A stretch of DNA of 50,834 nucleotides, from the NCBI RefSeq assembly GCF_003116815.1, contig NZ_QDKQ01000030.1, positions 1-50,834 on the forward strand, read 5' to 3'. Origin of the DNA: Caulobacter endophyticus. GTDB lineage: Bacteria; Pseudomonadota; Alphaproteobacteria; Caulobacterales; Caulobacteraceae. Under the pieces are notes generated by a model that saw nothing but the letters and a program-made list of their open reading frames with translations, searched no databases and was not told the DNA's origin. The position numbers and the translations under genes are program-made. Positions 33,456 to 43,419 of the stretch are shown piece after piece (the stretch's first letter is position 1; each line of letters begins with the position of its first letter).

Positions 33456-33463
33456 CTACACTT

Positions 33464-33925
33464 ATGCGCACTATCGATCTGTCGCCCCTGTACCGTTCGC
33501 TCGTCGGCTTCGACCGCCTGGCCGCGCAACTCGACGCCGCCGCCAAGACCGAAGCCGCCTCCGGCTACCCGCCCTACAACATCGAGCGCACCGACGAGAA
33601 TTCGTACCGCATCGAGATCGCCGTCGCCGGCTTCAAGCCCGACGAGCTGTCGATCGAGGCCAAGGAAGGCCTGCTGACCGTCTCGGGCCGCAAGGCGGCC
33701 AACGACGAGGCCAAGCGCTACCTGCATCGCGGCCTCGCCGAGCGCAATTTCGACCGCCGCTTCCAGCTGGCCGACTACGTGGTGGTGACCGACGCCGCTC
33801 TGGCCGACGGCCTGCTGACCATCTCGCTCAAGCGCGAGCTGCCCGAAGCGCTGAAGCCCCGCACCATCCCGATCAACGCCGGCGCCGACAGCTCCAGCCT
33901 GATCGAAGGTGAAAAGGCCGCCTAA
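33464..33925 (+). CDS. Small heat-shock protein, Hsp20/IbpA family
   Basis: A 153-residue ATP-independent chaperone that holds unfolded proteins. The alpha-crystallin domain runs from about residue 38 (YNIERTDENSYRIEIAVAGFKPDELSIEAKEG, LLTVSGRKA) to the conserved ADGLLTISLKRELPE. N-terminal MRTIDLSPLYRSLVGFDRL is typical of class A Hsp20 proteins of rhizobia and caulobacters. Heat control is indicated by a sigma-32-like promoter and a ROSE-like hairpin over its ribosome-binding site, and a strong terminator follows, so it is a one-gene heat-shock unit. Confidence 0.95.
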   Translation: MRTIDLSPLYRSLVGFDRLAAQLDAAAKTEAASGYPPYNIERTDENSYRIEIAVAGFKPDELSIEAKEGLLTVSGRKAANDEAKRYLHRGLAERNFDRRFQLADYVVVTDAALADGLLTISLKRELPEALKPRTIPINAGADSSSLIEGEKAA

Positions 33926-33970
33926 GGGCGACGAACGCTTTTTCTCTCTCTGACTTCCCCTCCGACTTTC

Positions 33971-34000
33971 GGGCGGCGCGATCTCGCGCCGCCCTTTTTT
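33971..34000 (+). terminator. Rho-independent terminator after hsp20
   Basis: GGGCGGCGCGA and TCGCGCCGCCC form an 11-bp stem with a two-base loop, followed by six T. Confidence 0.92.
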
Positions 34001-34100
34001 ACGCCTGCACCGGATCTGCACGGCGCGGTCCGCAATCCCTGCACGCCCAGCGCCTATGCCCGCCGTTGACCCACGGCGTCGCAAGCGGAACATCTGCGCC

Positions 34101-34826
34101 ATGACTCAACCGATCCTGATCGTCGACGACGAGCCGCACATCCGCGAGCTGCTGGCCTTCGCCCTGGGCAAGGCCGGCTACGTCACGGTCGAGGCCGCCG
34201 ACGGCGAGGCGGCGCTTGAGGCGATCGCCGCCCACAGGCCGGCCCTGGTGGTGCTGGACATCAATATGCCGCGCCTGAACGGTCTGGACGTCTGCCGCAG
34301 GATCCGCGCCGAGGGCCAGCTGCCGGTTCTGCTGCTGTCGTCGCGCGACGACGAGATCGACCGGGTGCTCGGCATCGAGCTGGGCGCCGACGACTACGTG
34401 GTCAAGCCGTTCAGCCCCCGCGAGGTGACCGCCCGGGTCAGCGCCATCCTGCGCCGCGCCGGGTCCGCCGCGCCCGCAGAGGAGCCCAAGCTGGTCAGCC
34501 ACGGTCGCCTCAGCCTGGAGGCCGACGCCTGGCGCGCGGCCTGGGGGACCGACGAGGCGTCCCTGACCGTTACCGAGTTCGGCATTCTCTGGACCCTGGC
34601 CAGCGCCCCGCGCCGGGTGTTCACCCGCGACGCCATCATCGACAGGCTGCGCGGCCCAGGCTTCGCACTGACCGACCGCACCATCGACAGCCACGTGCGC
34701 AACCTGCGCGCCAAGTTCGCCAGGCTGGGCGGCGTCGACGTGGTCGAGACCCGCCCGGGGATCGGCTACCGCCTGGGTCCTTGCCAGGGCTCGGGCCAGG
34801 GCTTGGACGAAGGCGCCAGGACGTGA
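34101..34826 (+). CDS. OmpR-family response regulator (CreB-like)
   Basis: A 241-residue DNA-binding response regulator: receiver domain with DDE acidic pair, phospho-acceptor Asp53 (VVLDINMPR), Ser/Thr in LLLSSRDDE and Lys in VVKPFSPREV, then a winged-helix output (TVTEFGILWTLASAPRRVFTR, DSHVRNLRAKF, GIGYRLG). Partner of the kinase that starts at 34823, with which it shares a GTGA overlap. It most resembles CreB, but no creD-like gene is present, so the symbol is not assigned. Start at the ATG 34101; a reading to 34056 adds a basic extension with no match. Confidence 0.9.
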   Translation: MTQPILIVDDEPHIRELLAFALGKAGYVTVEAADGEAALEAIAAHRPALVVLDINMPRLNGLDVCRRIRAEGQLPVLLLSSRDDEIDRVLGIELGADDYVVKPFSPREVTARVSAILRRAGSAAPAEEPKLVSHGRLSLEADAWRAAWGTDEASLTVTEFGILWTLASAPRRVFTRDAIIDRLRGPGFALTDRTIDSHVRNLRAKFARLGGVDVVETRPGIGYRLGPCQGSGQGLDEGART

Positions 34827-36415
34827 TCGCTGCGCTCCCGGCATTCAAGGACGCGATCAAGCGCCGTTGGCCAGCGCTGCGCCTGCGCAGCATCTTGCTG
34901 GCGGTGCTGCTGTTCGCCGCCAGCATGCCGGCGATCGGCGGCATTTTCCTGCGCAGCTACGAGAACACCCTGGTGCGACAGACCGAGGCCGAGCTGACCG
35001 CCCAGGGCGCGGCCCTGGCCGCGACGGCGGCGGCCCTGTGGCCCGGCGCTCCAGCGACCAGCGCCTTGCCCGAGCCCGATCCCGAGGCCCCCGACTACTA
35101 CCGCCCCGAAAAGCCGAGCATCGACCTGTCGGCCGCCCGGATCCTGCCCGAACGCCCCTCGCCCGCGACCAGCGCCGCGTCCCCGTCGGGCGATGCGACG
35201 GCCGCCGCCGCGCGGCTGGACCACATCTTCGCCGACACCACCCGCAGCACCCTGGCCGCCATCGTTCTGACCGACAGCCAGGGCCGGGTGGTGCGGGGCC
35301 TGGGATCCGGCGGCGACCTGTCGGCCCTGCCCGAGGTGCGCGAGGCCCTGGCCGGCCGGCCCGACACCGTGCTGCGCCGGATCGGCCAGTATCGCCAGCG
35401 CTCGGTCTGGGAGCTGTTCAGCCGGGCCTCGGCCGTGCGCCTGCACCACGCCCGCCCGGTAGTGGTCGACGGCCGGACGGTCGGGGTGCTGCTGCTGTCG
35501 CGCTCGCCGCGCGGCCTGTTCAAGGGCCTGCACGAGGATCGCGGCAAGCTGCTGCTGGGCGCGGGGATCATCCTGCTGGTGCTGTTTGGCCTGGCGGGCC
35601 TGGTCTCGCGCGGGGTCACCCGCCCGATCGAGCAGCTCAGCGCCGCCACCCGGGCCATGGCCACCGGCCGCGGCGAGCCGCCCGAAACGCCGAAGACGGC
35701 CGCCGTAGAGATCCAGGCGCTCTATGACGACTTCCGGGCCATGTCCGAAGCCATCGACAAGCGCTCGCGCTACCTGCGCGACTTCGCCGCCGCCCTGAGC
35801 CACGAGTTCAAGACGCCCTTGGCCGGCGTGCGCGGCGCCATCGAGCTGCTGCAGGACCACTACCCGACCATGAGCCAGGCCGAGCGCGAACGCTTCCTGG
35901 CCAACATCGCCGCCGACAACGCCCGGCTTTCATCGCTGGTTGGACGGCTGCTGGAGCTGGCCCGCGCCGACATGGCCACGCCCGAGGCCGGGGTCGCCGC
36001 CGCGCCCGCCGCGGCCGCCAGGACCGTGGCCGCCGCCCTCTCCACCTCCGTCTTCAGCGTGACCGCCGACCTTCCGGCCGAACTGCCGCCCGTCGCCGCG
36101 CCGCTGGCGATGATCGAGACCGTGCTGACGGTGCTGGTCGAGAACAGCCGCCAGGCCGGCGCCGGCAAGGTCGTCATCAGCGGCCATGATCGCGGCCAGG
36201 CCGTCGTGCTGGTGGTCGCCGACGATGGTCCCGGCGTGCCGCCCGCCGACGCCGGCCGATTGTTCGAGCCCTTCTTCACTACGCGCCGGGCCGAGGGCGG
36301 CACGGGTCTTGGCCTGTCGATCGCCCGGTCGCTGGCCCGCGCCCACGGGGGCGAGGTGGCCTATGTCGCCGACCCGGATGGGGCGCGCTTCACCCTGGCG
36401 CTGCCGCCGGCCTGA
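34823..36415 (+). CDS. Sensor histidine kinase (CreC-like)
   Basis: A 530-residue inner-membrane kinase beginning at GTG, overlapping the regulator stop by four bases. Helix 1 is at about residues 18-33 (LRSILLAVLLFAASMPAIGG), then a long periplasmic sensor with an Ala/Pro-rich insertion. Helix 2 is LLLGAGIILLVLFGLAGLV. HAMP, the phospho-acceptor His327 (ALSHEFKTPLAGVRG) and the ATP-binding N, G1 (VVADDGPGVPP), F (LFEPFFTTR) and G2 (GGTGLGLSIAR) boxes follow. N-box ENSRQAG replaces the usual N-x-x-x-N with N-S-R-Q-A, a small variation. The signal is unknown. Confidence 0.92.
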   Translation: MIAALPAFKDAIKRRWPALRLRSILLAVLLFAASMPAIGGIFLRSYENTLVRQTEAELTAQGAALAATAAALWPGAPATSALPEPDPEAPDYYRPEKPSIDLSAARILPERPSPATSAASPSGDATAAAARLDHIFADTTRSTLAAIVLTDSQGRVVRGLGSGGDLSALPEVREALAGRPDTVLRRIGQYRQRSVWELFSRASAVRLHHARPVVVDGRTVGVLLLSRSPRGLFKGLHEDRGKLLLGAGIILLVLFGLAGLVSRGVTRPIEQLSAATRAMATGRGEPPETPKTAAVEIQALYDDFRAMSEAIDKRSRYLRDFAAALSHEFKTPLAGVRGAIELLQDHYPTMSQAERERFLANIAADNARLSSLVGRLLELARADMATPEAGVAAAPAAAARTVAAALSTSVFSVTADLPAELPPVAAPLAMIETVLTVLVENSRQAGAGKVVISGHDRGQAVVLVVADDGPGVPPADAGRLFEPFFTTRRAEGGTGLGLSIARSLARAHGGEVAYVADPDGARFTLALPPA

Positions 36416-36505
36416 TCGTCTGCACGAAATCTCCATGTCGGTTCCATCAGGGCGCCGCACGCTGTCCGTAAGGTTCGATCTCGCCATCCAGTCCAGGAGA
36501 TCGCC

Positions 36506-36706
36506 ATGCTGACCGCCGCCCCGCCCGCCTCCGACTGCCAGGTGGAGCTCGACATCGCCGCCGGCCGCTGCACCTGGAGCGTCTCTCGCCCCGACGGCAT
36601 GCGGCTGTCGGGCGAGGCCGCCGACCCGGCCTTCGCCCGCAGCCAGAGCCATCTGGCGGCGGTGATGCTGGACGCCTTCGCCTCCCTGAAACGCCGCCGG
36701 TTCTGA
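36506..36706 (+). CDS. Small protein of unknown function (66 aa)
   Basis: A 66-residue protein (MLTAAPPASDCQVELDIAAG...SLKRRRF) with a basic end. It has a good GGAGA site seven bases before its ATG and lies 90 bases after the kinase gene on the same strand. No family recognised; no membrane segment. Confidence 0.55.
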   Translation: MLTAAPPASDCQVELDIAAGRCTWSVSRPDGMRLSGEAADPAFARSQSHLAAVMLDAFASLKRRRF

Positions 36707-36780
36707 AGCTGCGCCGCCTCGTCTTCGCCCCAAGGCGGGTGTAAGCGACGTCCCATCGCTTCATCCGCAAGGCCCTCTAC

Positions 36781-38295
<1,515 letters not shown>

Positions 38296-38303
38296 GGCCT
38301 AGC

Positions 38304-39323
38304 TGTCGAAGCTATGAAGGTTGTTCACCCGGGGCGGTGCTGAGAGGTTGGGGTTGCGAAGCTCCAAACCCTAGCGCCGGAGGCCCCGGATGAACGTGCA
38401 TGAGAATGCGCGGCTGACCCCAGTTGGTCGAGCCCTGATGGTTGATCGGATCGAGCAAGGCTGGTCAGTGGCCAGGGCGGCGGAGGCCTTCGGGGTTTCC
38501 CGGCGCACGGCCGGCAAGTGGCTGGCTCGGCATCGGCGGGGCGGCGAGCGAAGGCTTCACGACCGCAGCTCGGCGCCGCGCCGATGTCCGCGCAGGATCC
38601 CTGCCGGCGTGGTCGACCAAATCCAAGCGCTGCGCCGCCAGCGCATGACCGGTCCAGCCATCGCCCAGGCCCTGGGGCTGGCCCGCTCGACGGTGGGGCT
38701 GATCCTGCGCCGGCTGGGCCTGGGCAAGCTGTCGGCCTTGGACCCGAAAATCCCGATCGTCCGCTACGAGCGCGCCGCGCCAGGCGAGATGATCCACTTG
38801 GACATCAAGAAGCTGGGCAAATTCAACGTCGAAGGCCACCGCGTCACCGGCGATCGGCGGCTGGGGCGCTCCAGGAGGGCCGGCTGGGACTTCCTGCACG
38901 TCTGCGTCGATGACGCCTCGCGCCTGGCCTACACCGAGATCCTGCCCTCCGAAGGCCAAGCCGACACGACCGCCTTCCTGGAGAGGGCCATCGCCTGGCT
39001 CGCCCGCCACGGCGTCGCCGTCCAGAGGGTGATGACCGACAACGGTTCGGCCTACCGCTCGAAGCTCTTCGCCAGCGCCCTCCAGGCCGCCGGGGCCCGG
39101 CACGTGCGTACCCGGCCCTACACGCCCAGAACTAACGGCAAGGCCGAGCGCTTCATCCAGACGTCCTTGCGCGAATGGGCCTATGGCCGTCCCTACGCCT
39201 GCTCGGACGATCGCGCCAAGGCCATCAAGCCTTGGACAGACAGCTACAACCTCGACCGCCCACACTCAGGCATAAAAGGCCTCACGCCCTGGCAGCGGGC
39301 GAACAACCTTCTTGGAAACGACA
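38304..39323 (+). mobile_element. Complete IS481-family insertion sequence (1020 bp)
   Basis: Ends with imperfect inverted repeats: left TGTCGAAGCTATGAAGGTTG and right (complement) TGTCGTTTCCAAGAAGGTTG, identical at most positions. It is flanked by a perfect 6-bp direct repeat CCTAGC at 38298-38303 and 39324-39329, which fits the IS481 target NCTAGN. The presence of both copies of the direct repeat shows a single intact insertion, probably recent. Copies at both window edges are related. Confidence 0.96.
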
Positions 39324-39328
39324 CCTAG
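38390..39328 (+). CDS. IS481-family transposase
   Basis: A 312-residue DDE transposase. An N-terminal helix-turn-helix (GWSVARAAEAFGVSRRTAGKWL) and a second helix region (RMTGPAIAQALGLARSTVGL) precede an rve integrase core. The triad is D in IHLDIKKLGKF, D in VMTDNGSAYRSK and E in TNGKAERFIQ, in the expected order and spacing. The stop codon TAG (39326-39328) lies entirely in the target-site duplication, so the element itself does not supply it. The final residue depends on the target (Thr here, Ser in the right-edge copy). Confidence 0.96.
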   Translation: MNVHENARLTPVGRALMVDRIEQGWSVARAAEAFGVSRRTAGKWLARHRRGGERRLHDRSSAPRRCPRRIPAGVVDQIQALRRQRMTGPAIAQALGLARSTVGLILRRLGLGKLSALDPKIPIVRYERAAPGEMIHLDIKKLGKFNVEGHRVTGDRRLGRSRRAGWDFLHVCVDDASRLAYTEILPSEGQADTTAFLERAIAWLARHGVAVQRVMTDNGSAYRSKLFASALQAAGARHVRTRPYTPRTNGKAERFIQTSLREWAYGRPYACSDDRAKAIKPWTDSYNLDRPHSGIKGLTPWQRANNLLGNDT

Positions 39329-39468
39329 CGGCTTCTTCTGGCTGCGGGAAAGACGTTGGCCGAAGGCTCCTTCGGTCCCCGCTTTCGCGGGGATTTTACG
39401 GATGGGGGGCAGGACCCTAGCCGGGCCTCTGCCCTCTGACCGGGAACACTCCTTCCCTCAGAAAGATC

Positions 39469-40728
39469 CTAGGCCCCGAACTCCAGGCCCTGGGCCTGGC
39501 CGACGTCGCAGTCGCGGAAGCTGGCCTTGGCGATGCGGGCGCCGGTGAAGTCGGCCCCGCGCAGGTCCGCGCCGTCGAGGACGGTTTCGGAAAGGTCTGC
39601 GGTCTGCAGCATGGCGTAGCGCAGGCGGGCGGCGGCCAGGTTGCCGAGCGTCTTGCGCTCGGGCCCCAGCGGCAGCGGCGACAGGAACGCCTGGCGCAGA
39701 TCGGCCTTGGTCAGGTTCGCGCCGGTCAGTTTGGCCCCGCGAAGGTCCGCGCCGCGCAGGTTGGCCGCGCGCAGGTCGGCGTTCTGCAGGTTGGCTCCCT
39801 GCAGTTGCGCGCCCGACAGGTCCATGCCGACGAAGCAGGCGCCCTTGGCGCTCATGGCCGTCAGGCGCAGGCCCTTCAGGCGGTCGCCGATCGGACGCAG
39901 GTCCTCGCCGTCGAGACGGGCGGCCGCGCCTTCCTTGCCGCCGGTCTGGCACCATTGCTGATTGGCCAGGCACCGGGCGTAGAGCTCGCGGGCCTTGTTC
40001 ACCGCCTCGACCGTCGAGGTCGTCAGCGCCCCGGTCATGTGCGCGCCGTTGACCCGGGCGGTCGAGGTGTCGACCCCCGACATCACCGCGCCCTGCAGGT
40101 TGGCGCCTTCCAGGTTGGCGCCCTTGACGTCGGCGTTGTCGAGGATGGCCCCGACCAGATTGGCTTCCTTCAGGTTGGCGCCCGACAGCTTGGCCCCGCG
40201 CAGGGAGCAGTCGGAGAAGTCGGCCTTGAAGGCCGAGACGCCGGTGAACTGCGAGCCGTCCAGGGTCGCGCCCGAGAAGTTGACCTCGTCGACCTCGCCG
40301 TTGCGGGTCTCGTGCTTGACGGTGTCCAGGCCCTTGCGTGGATGCGGAATGGCGATCTGGCCCTCGCGGAAGTCGGCCTGGGTCAGGTCGGCCTGCGAAA
40401 GGTTGGCGCCGCGCAGGCAGGCCCCGCGCAGGTCGGCGCGCTGCAGGCTGGCCTGGCGCAGGTCGGCCTTGCGCAGGTCGCAGCCGAACAGGCTGGCGCG
40501 ATCCAGCTTGGTGCGCACCATGCGGCAGCCGTCGAGGATCGAGGCTGATAGGTCGGCGTCGGTCAGGTTGCGGAACGACAGGTCCAGGCCCGACAGGTTC
40601 ATGAACCGAAGCGAGGCGCGCTTGCCCCCCTGCTTGCCGGTCACGAACTTCTCGTGGGCCGTGACGAGCATGTCGAGTTCGGCCTGACTGAGCTTGCGGC
40701 GTCCCGCGATGCTCTGTGCGGCGTTCAT
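39469..40728 (-). CDS. Pentapeptide-repeat protein (copy A)
   Basis: A 419-residue protein made mostly of A(D/N)LXX repeats (for example RKADLRQASLQRADLRGACLRGANL), expected to fold as a right-handed beta-helix. Two runs of repeats are split by a non-repeat spacer at about residues 238-275 (ELYARCLANQQWCQTGGKEG). A short lead-in contains the AHEKFVTGKQGGKRASL motif. No signal peptide, so cytoplasmic. The paralogue at 40835-42094 has exactly the same length and organisation. Pentapeptide proteins can mimic DNA or form scaffolds; the function here is not known. Confidence 0.88.
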   Translation of the reverse strand: MNAAQSIAGRRKLSQAELDMLVTAHEKFVTGKQGGKRASLRFMNLSGLDLSFRNLTDADLSASILDGCRMVRTKLDRASLFGCDLRKADLRQASLQRADLRGACLRGANLSQADLTQADFREGQIAIPHPRKGLDTVKHETRNGEVDEVNFSGATLDGSQFTGVSAFKADFSDCSLRGAKLSGANLKEANLVGAILDNADVKGANLEGANLQGAVMSGVDTSTARVNGAHMTGALTTSTVEAVNKARELYARCLANQQWCQTGGKEGAAARLDGEDLRPIGDRLKGLRLTAMSAKGACFVGMDLSGAQLQGANLQNADLRAANLRGADLRGAKLTGANLTKADLRQAFLSPLPLGPERKTLGNLAAARLRYAMLQTADLSETVLDGADLRGADFTGARIAKASFRDCDVGQAQGLEFGA

Positions 40729-40834
40729 TGCGGGACCCCCTCCCGTCTTACTGGAAAAGCACTTGCGGACAATCGGATAACAGGAATCGACGAGCGAACG
40801 GTTAAGGTCGCTGAATTCTTCTCAAAACGGGTAG

Positions 40835-42094
40835 CTAGATGAGGTCTTCGAGCCCTCGGGCGCCCAGCCGGACCGTGCCGGTGATGTCGACGTCCTTGAG
40901 GTTGGCGCTCGTGAAGTTGGCTCTGGAAAGGTCGGCGCCCGCCAGGCATGCGCCGCGCAGGTCGGCCCTGGCCAGATCGGCGTTGGTCAGGAGCACGCCG
41001 GTCAGGTCGGCCGGCAGCAGCCGGTCCTTGCCGATCAGCAGCGGCCCCAGCTGGGCGTCGCGCAGGTCGGAGCCGGAAAGCTTGGCGCCCTTCAGCCGCG
41101 CGCCCCGCAGGTCGGCCCGGCGCAGGTTGCAGGCCCGAAGGTCGGCGCCTTCGAGCTGCGCGCCCTGCATCTGCACGCCTTCCATGTCGAGGCCGTAGAA
41201 CACCGCCCCCTTGGCCGACAAGGCCGTCAGGTTGAAGCCGCGGATGCTCTTGAGATTGCGCAGGTCAGCCTTGTCGAAGACCGACGGCTTGCCCTCGCCC
41301 CCGCCGGTTTCACACCAGCGGGCGTGGTCGGCGATCATCTGCTCGTAGGGCATGTCGGAGACGTCGACGCCCGAGGCCTTGTCGGTCAGGGCCCCTTCCA
41401 TGCTGGCGCCCGTGACGTTCCAGGACATGGTCTTGACGCCCACCAGCACGGTGTTGCGCAGATCGGCCCCAGCGAGGTTTGCGCCCGAAAGGTCGGCCCC
41501 GGCCATGTTGGCGCCGTTGAAATTGGCCTGCTTGAGATTGGCGCGGACCAGCTTGGCGTCCTTCAGGATCGCGTCGCTGAAGTCGGCCTTGGTGGCGACG
41601 ATGCCCGACAGCCGCGAGCGCTCGAGGTTGGCGCCCGAAAGGTTGGCTCCCATGGCGTAAGCCTCGCGCTGCACCGGCTCGATGATGCGGTAGCCCTTCT
41701 CGCGGTCGGCGGCGGCGATCTGGCCCTCGCGCAGGTCGGCCTCGAACATGTCGGCGCCGGTCAGGTTGGCGCCGCGCAGGCTGGAGCCGCGCAGGTCGGC
41801 GCGACGCAGCGAGGAATCGGTAAGGTCGGCCCCCTGCATGTCGGCGCCGTAGAGATTGGCGTTGTCGAGCTTGCAGCGGCGCAGGTCGGAGCCCACCAGC
41901 AGCGCGCCGGTGAAGTCGGCGTCGCACAGATTGCGCCCGGCCAGGACCAGGCCCGACAGGTCGCAGAAGGCGAACACGGCGCGCGCGCCGCCGAGCCTAG
42001 CCGACCACAGGCGGTCGTGCTTGGCGCAGATCACGTCGACTTCTTGTTGCGTCAGGCGCCGGTGTTCCTGGCCCGCCGCTGCCGGGGTGTTCAT
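40835..42094 (-). CDS. Pentapeptide-repeat protein (copy B)
   Basis: A 419-residue paralogue of the neighbouring protein. It shares the lead-in (AKHDRLWSARLGGARAVFAF), the DLREGQIA linker between repeat blocks and the central spacer (EQMIADHARWCETGGGEG) that interrupts the repeats. Repeat units such as GADLTDSSLRRADLRGSSLRGANL fill the rest. The 106-bp gap to copy A contains no clear terminator, and both are read leftwards, so they may be co-transcribed. The start is ATG (MNTPAAAGQEHRRL). Confidence 0.88.
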   Translation of the reverse strand: MNTPAAAGQEHRRLTQQEVDVICAKHDRLWSARLGGARAVFAFCDLSGLVLAGRNLCDADFTGALLVGSDLRRCKLDNANLYGADMQGADLTDSSLRRADLRGSSLRGANLTGADMFEADLREGQIAAADREKGYRIIEPVQREAYAMGANLSGANLERSRLSGIVATKADFSDAILKDAKLVRANLKQANFNGANMAGADLSGANLAGADLRNTVLVGVKTMSWNVTGASMEGALTDKASGVDVSDMPYEQMIADHARWCETGGGEGKPSVFDKADLRNLKSIRGFNLTALSAKGAVFYGLDMEGVQMQGAQLEGADLRACNLRRADLRGARLKGAKLSGSDLRDAQLGPLLIGKDRLLPADLTGVLLTNADLARADLRGACLAGADLSRANFTSANLKDVDITGTVRLGARGLEDLI

Positions 42095-42203
42095 GCAAGC
42101 TCGCGTCGTTTCCCCGAAGGGTAGACCAACTTGATGCGCCCATCAGCATTAACGTCGTGTTTCCAGGCACTTCCTGCGCGTAGCGACTGCCTGAGACGAC
42201 GTA

Positions 42204-42235
42204 GGGTTCCTTTCGCCCGCGGACGAAAGGAACCC
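42204..42235. other. Inverted repeat downstream of gpmA
   Basis: GGGTTCCTTTCG and CGAAAGGAACCC form a 12-bp stem with an 8-base loop, between the converging ends of transcripts leaving gpmA and upstream of the pentapeptide genes. It has no T-tract on the minus strand, so its terminator role is likely but weak. Confidence 0.55.
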
Positions 42236-42249
42236 CGAAGTCTCTGCGA

Positions 42250-42963
42250 TCAGCCGATCGCCGGCAGCTTCTCGGCGCGGGCCTCGTCGAGGTAGCGGGC
42301 GCCCACCGGCTTCAGGTCGGCGTCCAGCTCGATGACCAGCGGGTTGCCGGTGGGAATCTCGACCTTGACGATCTGGTCGTCGGGCACCGCAAACAGGTGC
42401 TTGACGATGGCGCGCAGCGAATTGCCGTGGGCGGCCACTAGGATGTTCTCGCCGGCCTTCAGCTTGGGCGCGATGGCCTCTTCCCAGTACGGCAGCACCC
42501 GCACCAGGGTGGTGGCCAGGCTTTCGGTCGACGGCAGGCTCGCGCCCTTGTAGCGGCGGTCGCTGGCGAAGTCGTACTCGCCGCCCGGGGCAAGCTCCGG
42601 AGGCGGAACATCGTAGGAGCGACGCCAGATGGTGACCTGCTCCTCGCCGTGCTTCTCGGCGGTCTCGGCCTTGTTGAGGCCGGTCAGGCCGCCGTAGTGG
42701 CGCTCGTTCAGGCGCCAGTCCTTGGTGACCGGCACGAAGCTCTGCGCGGCCGCGTCGAGGGCCAGGTTGCAGGTGCGGATGGCGCGGGTCTGGACCGACG
42801 TGAAGGCCTCGTCGATGTCGAGCCCGGCGGCCTTGATCAGCTCGCCGCCCTTGCGGGCCTGGGCCTCGCCTTCGGCGGTCAGGTCGACGTCGACCCAGCC
42901 GGTGAAGCGGTTTTCGAGGTTCCACTGGCTCTGGCCGTGGCGAAGCAGGACGAGGACGGGCAT
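42250..42963 (-). CDS. gpmA: 2,3-bisphosphoglycerate-dependent phosphoglycerate mutase
   Basis: Glycolytic enzyme (237 aa) interconverting 3- and 2-phosphoglycerate. The phospho-His motif [10 protein letters not shown] (His9), [25 protein letters not shown] and [10 protein letters not shown] with the second His are intact. The cofactor-dependent class is clear from these. The start has GAGCGCAG-type sequence before it. Monocistronic, with an inverted repeat downstream. Confidence 0.95.
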   Translation of the reverse strand: MPVLVLLRHGQSQWNLENRFTGWVDVDLTAEGEAQARKGGELIKAAGLDIDEAFTSVQTRAIRTCNLALDAAAQSFVPVTKDWRLNERHYGGLTGLNKAETAEKHGEEQVTIWRRSYDVPPPELAPGGEYDFASDRRYKGASLPSTESLATTLVRVLPYWEEAIAPKLKAGENILVAAHGNSLRAIVKHLFAVPDDQIVKVEIPTGNPLVIELDADLKPVGARYLDEARAEKLPAIG

Positions 42964-43062
42964 CTGCGCTCCTTGAGTGAGGTCATGGCGGGCTAAGGCG
43001 CGCGGGACGCCGCGTCAAGCATCGCCCCTATCCAGCCACAAGGGGCGTGGTATAGGCGGACC

Positions 43063-43296
43063 ATGCCCGATCGCATCTTCTTGCCTCTCTGCGCGTTGGT
43101 CGCGCTGGCGTTGGTCGCCTTGTCCCTGGTCTGGCCCCAGGGCTACGGTGATCGATCGCCTGACCCGTTCGGCTCGACGCCGATCCAGCAGACTCCGGAG
43201 ATGAAGGCTCTGATCGAGAAGGAAAAGGCCGCCGCTCGCCGCAGCGAGCAGCGACGCGCGCAAGAAGCCGCCGCTACTGGCGACCCAGCGCAATAG
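43063..43296 (+). CDS. Small membrane protein of unknown function (77 aa)
   Basis: A 77-residue protein: N-terminal hydrophobic helix (FLPLCALVALALVALSLVW), then a charged, helical C-terminal tail (EKEKAAARRSEQRRAQEAAA). No family recognised. An ATG at 43063 with GGCGGA nearby. It precedes the phosphomutase gene on the same strand. Confidence 0.6.
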   Translation: MPDRIFLPLCALVALALVALSLVWPQGYGDRSPDPFGSTPIQQTPEMKALIEKEKAAARRSEQRRAQEAAATGDPAQ

Positions 43297-43316
43297 TCGC
43301 TTCTTCTCGCGTCATT

Positions 43317-43342
43317 ATCGATCAATCGTCACATTGATCGAT
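43317..43342. promoter_or_regulatory. Perfect inverted repeat, operator candidate
   Basis: ATCGATCAAT and ATTGATCGAT flank CGTCAC: a perfect 10-bp inverted repeat with a 6-base spacer, in an AT-rich island of this GC-rich region. It is about 78 bases upstream of the phosphomannomutase/phosphoglucomutase gene, consistent with a dimeric repressor site. No regulator is adjacent. Confidence 0.55.
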
Positions 43343-43419
43343 CATCGTCATACGAAGAGGGTGGAAGCAAACCACTCCGACAGCTAAACGCATCCCATCA
43401 CTCATTGAAGCGAGCTCCA

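Noticed and set aside
34101..36415. Naming the pair creB and creC
   Set aside because: Similarity is general to OmpR-type systems; no creD gene and no specific signature, so symbols were left empty.
39378..39395. CCCCG/CGGGG hairpin after the IS as terminator
   Set aside because: A 5-bp stem with ATTTT only; too weak and with no gene immediately upstream other than the transposase.
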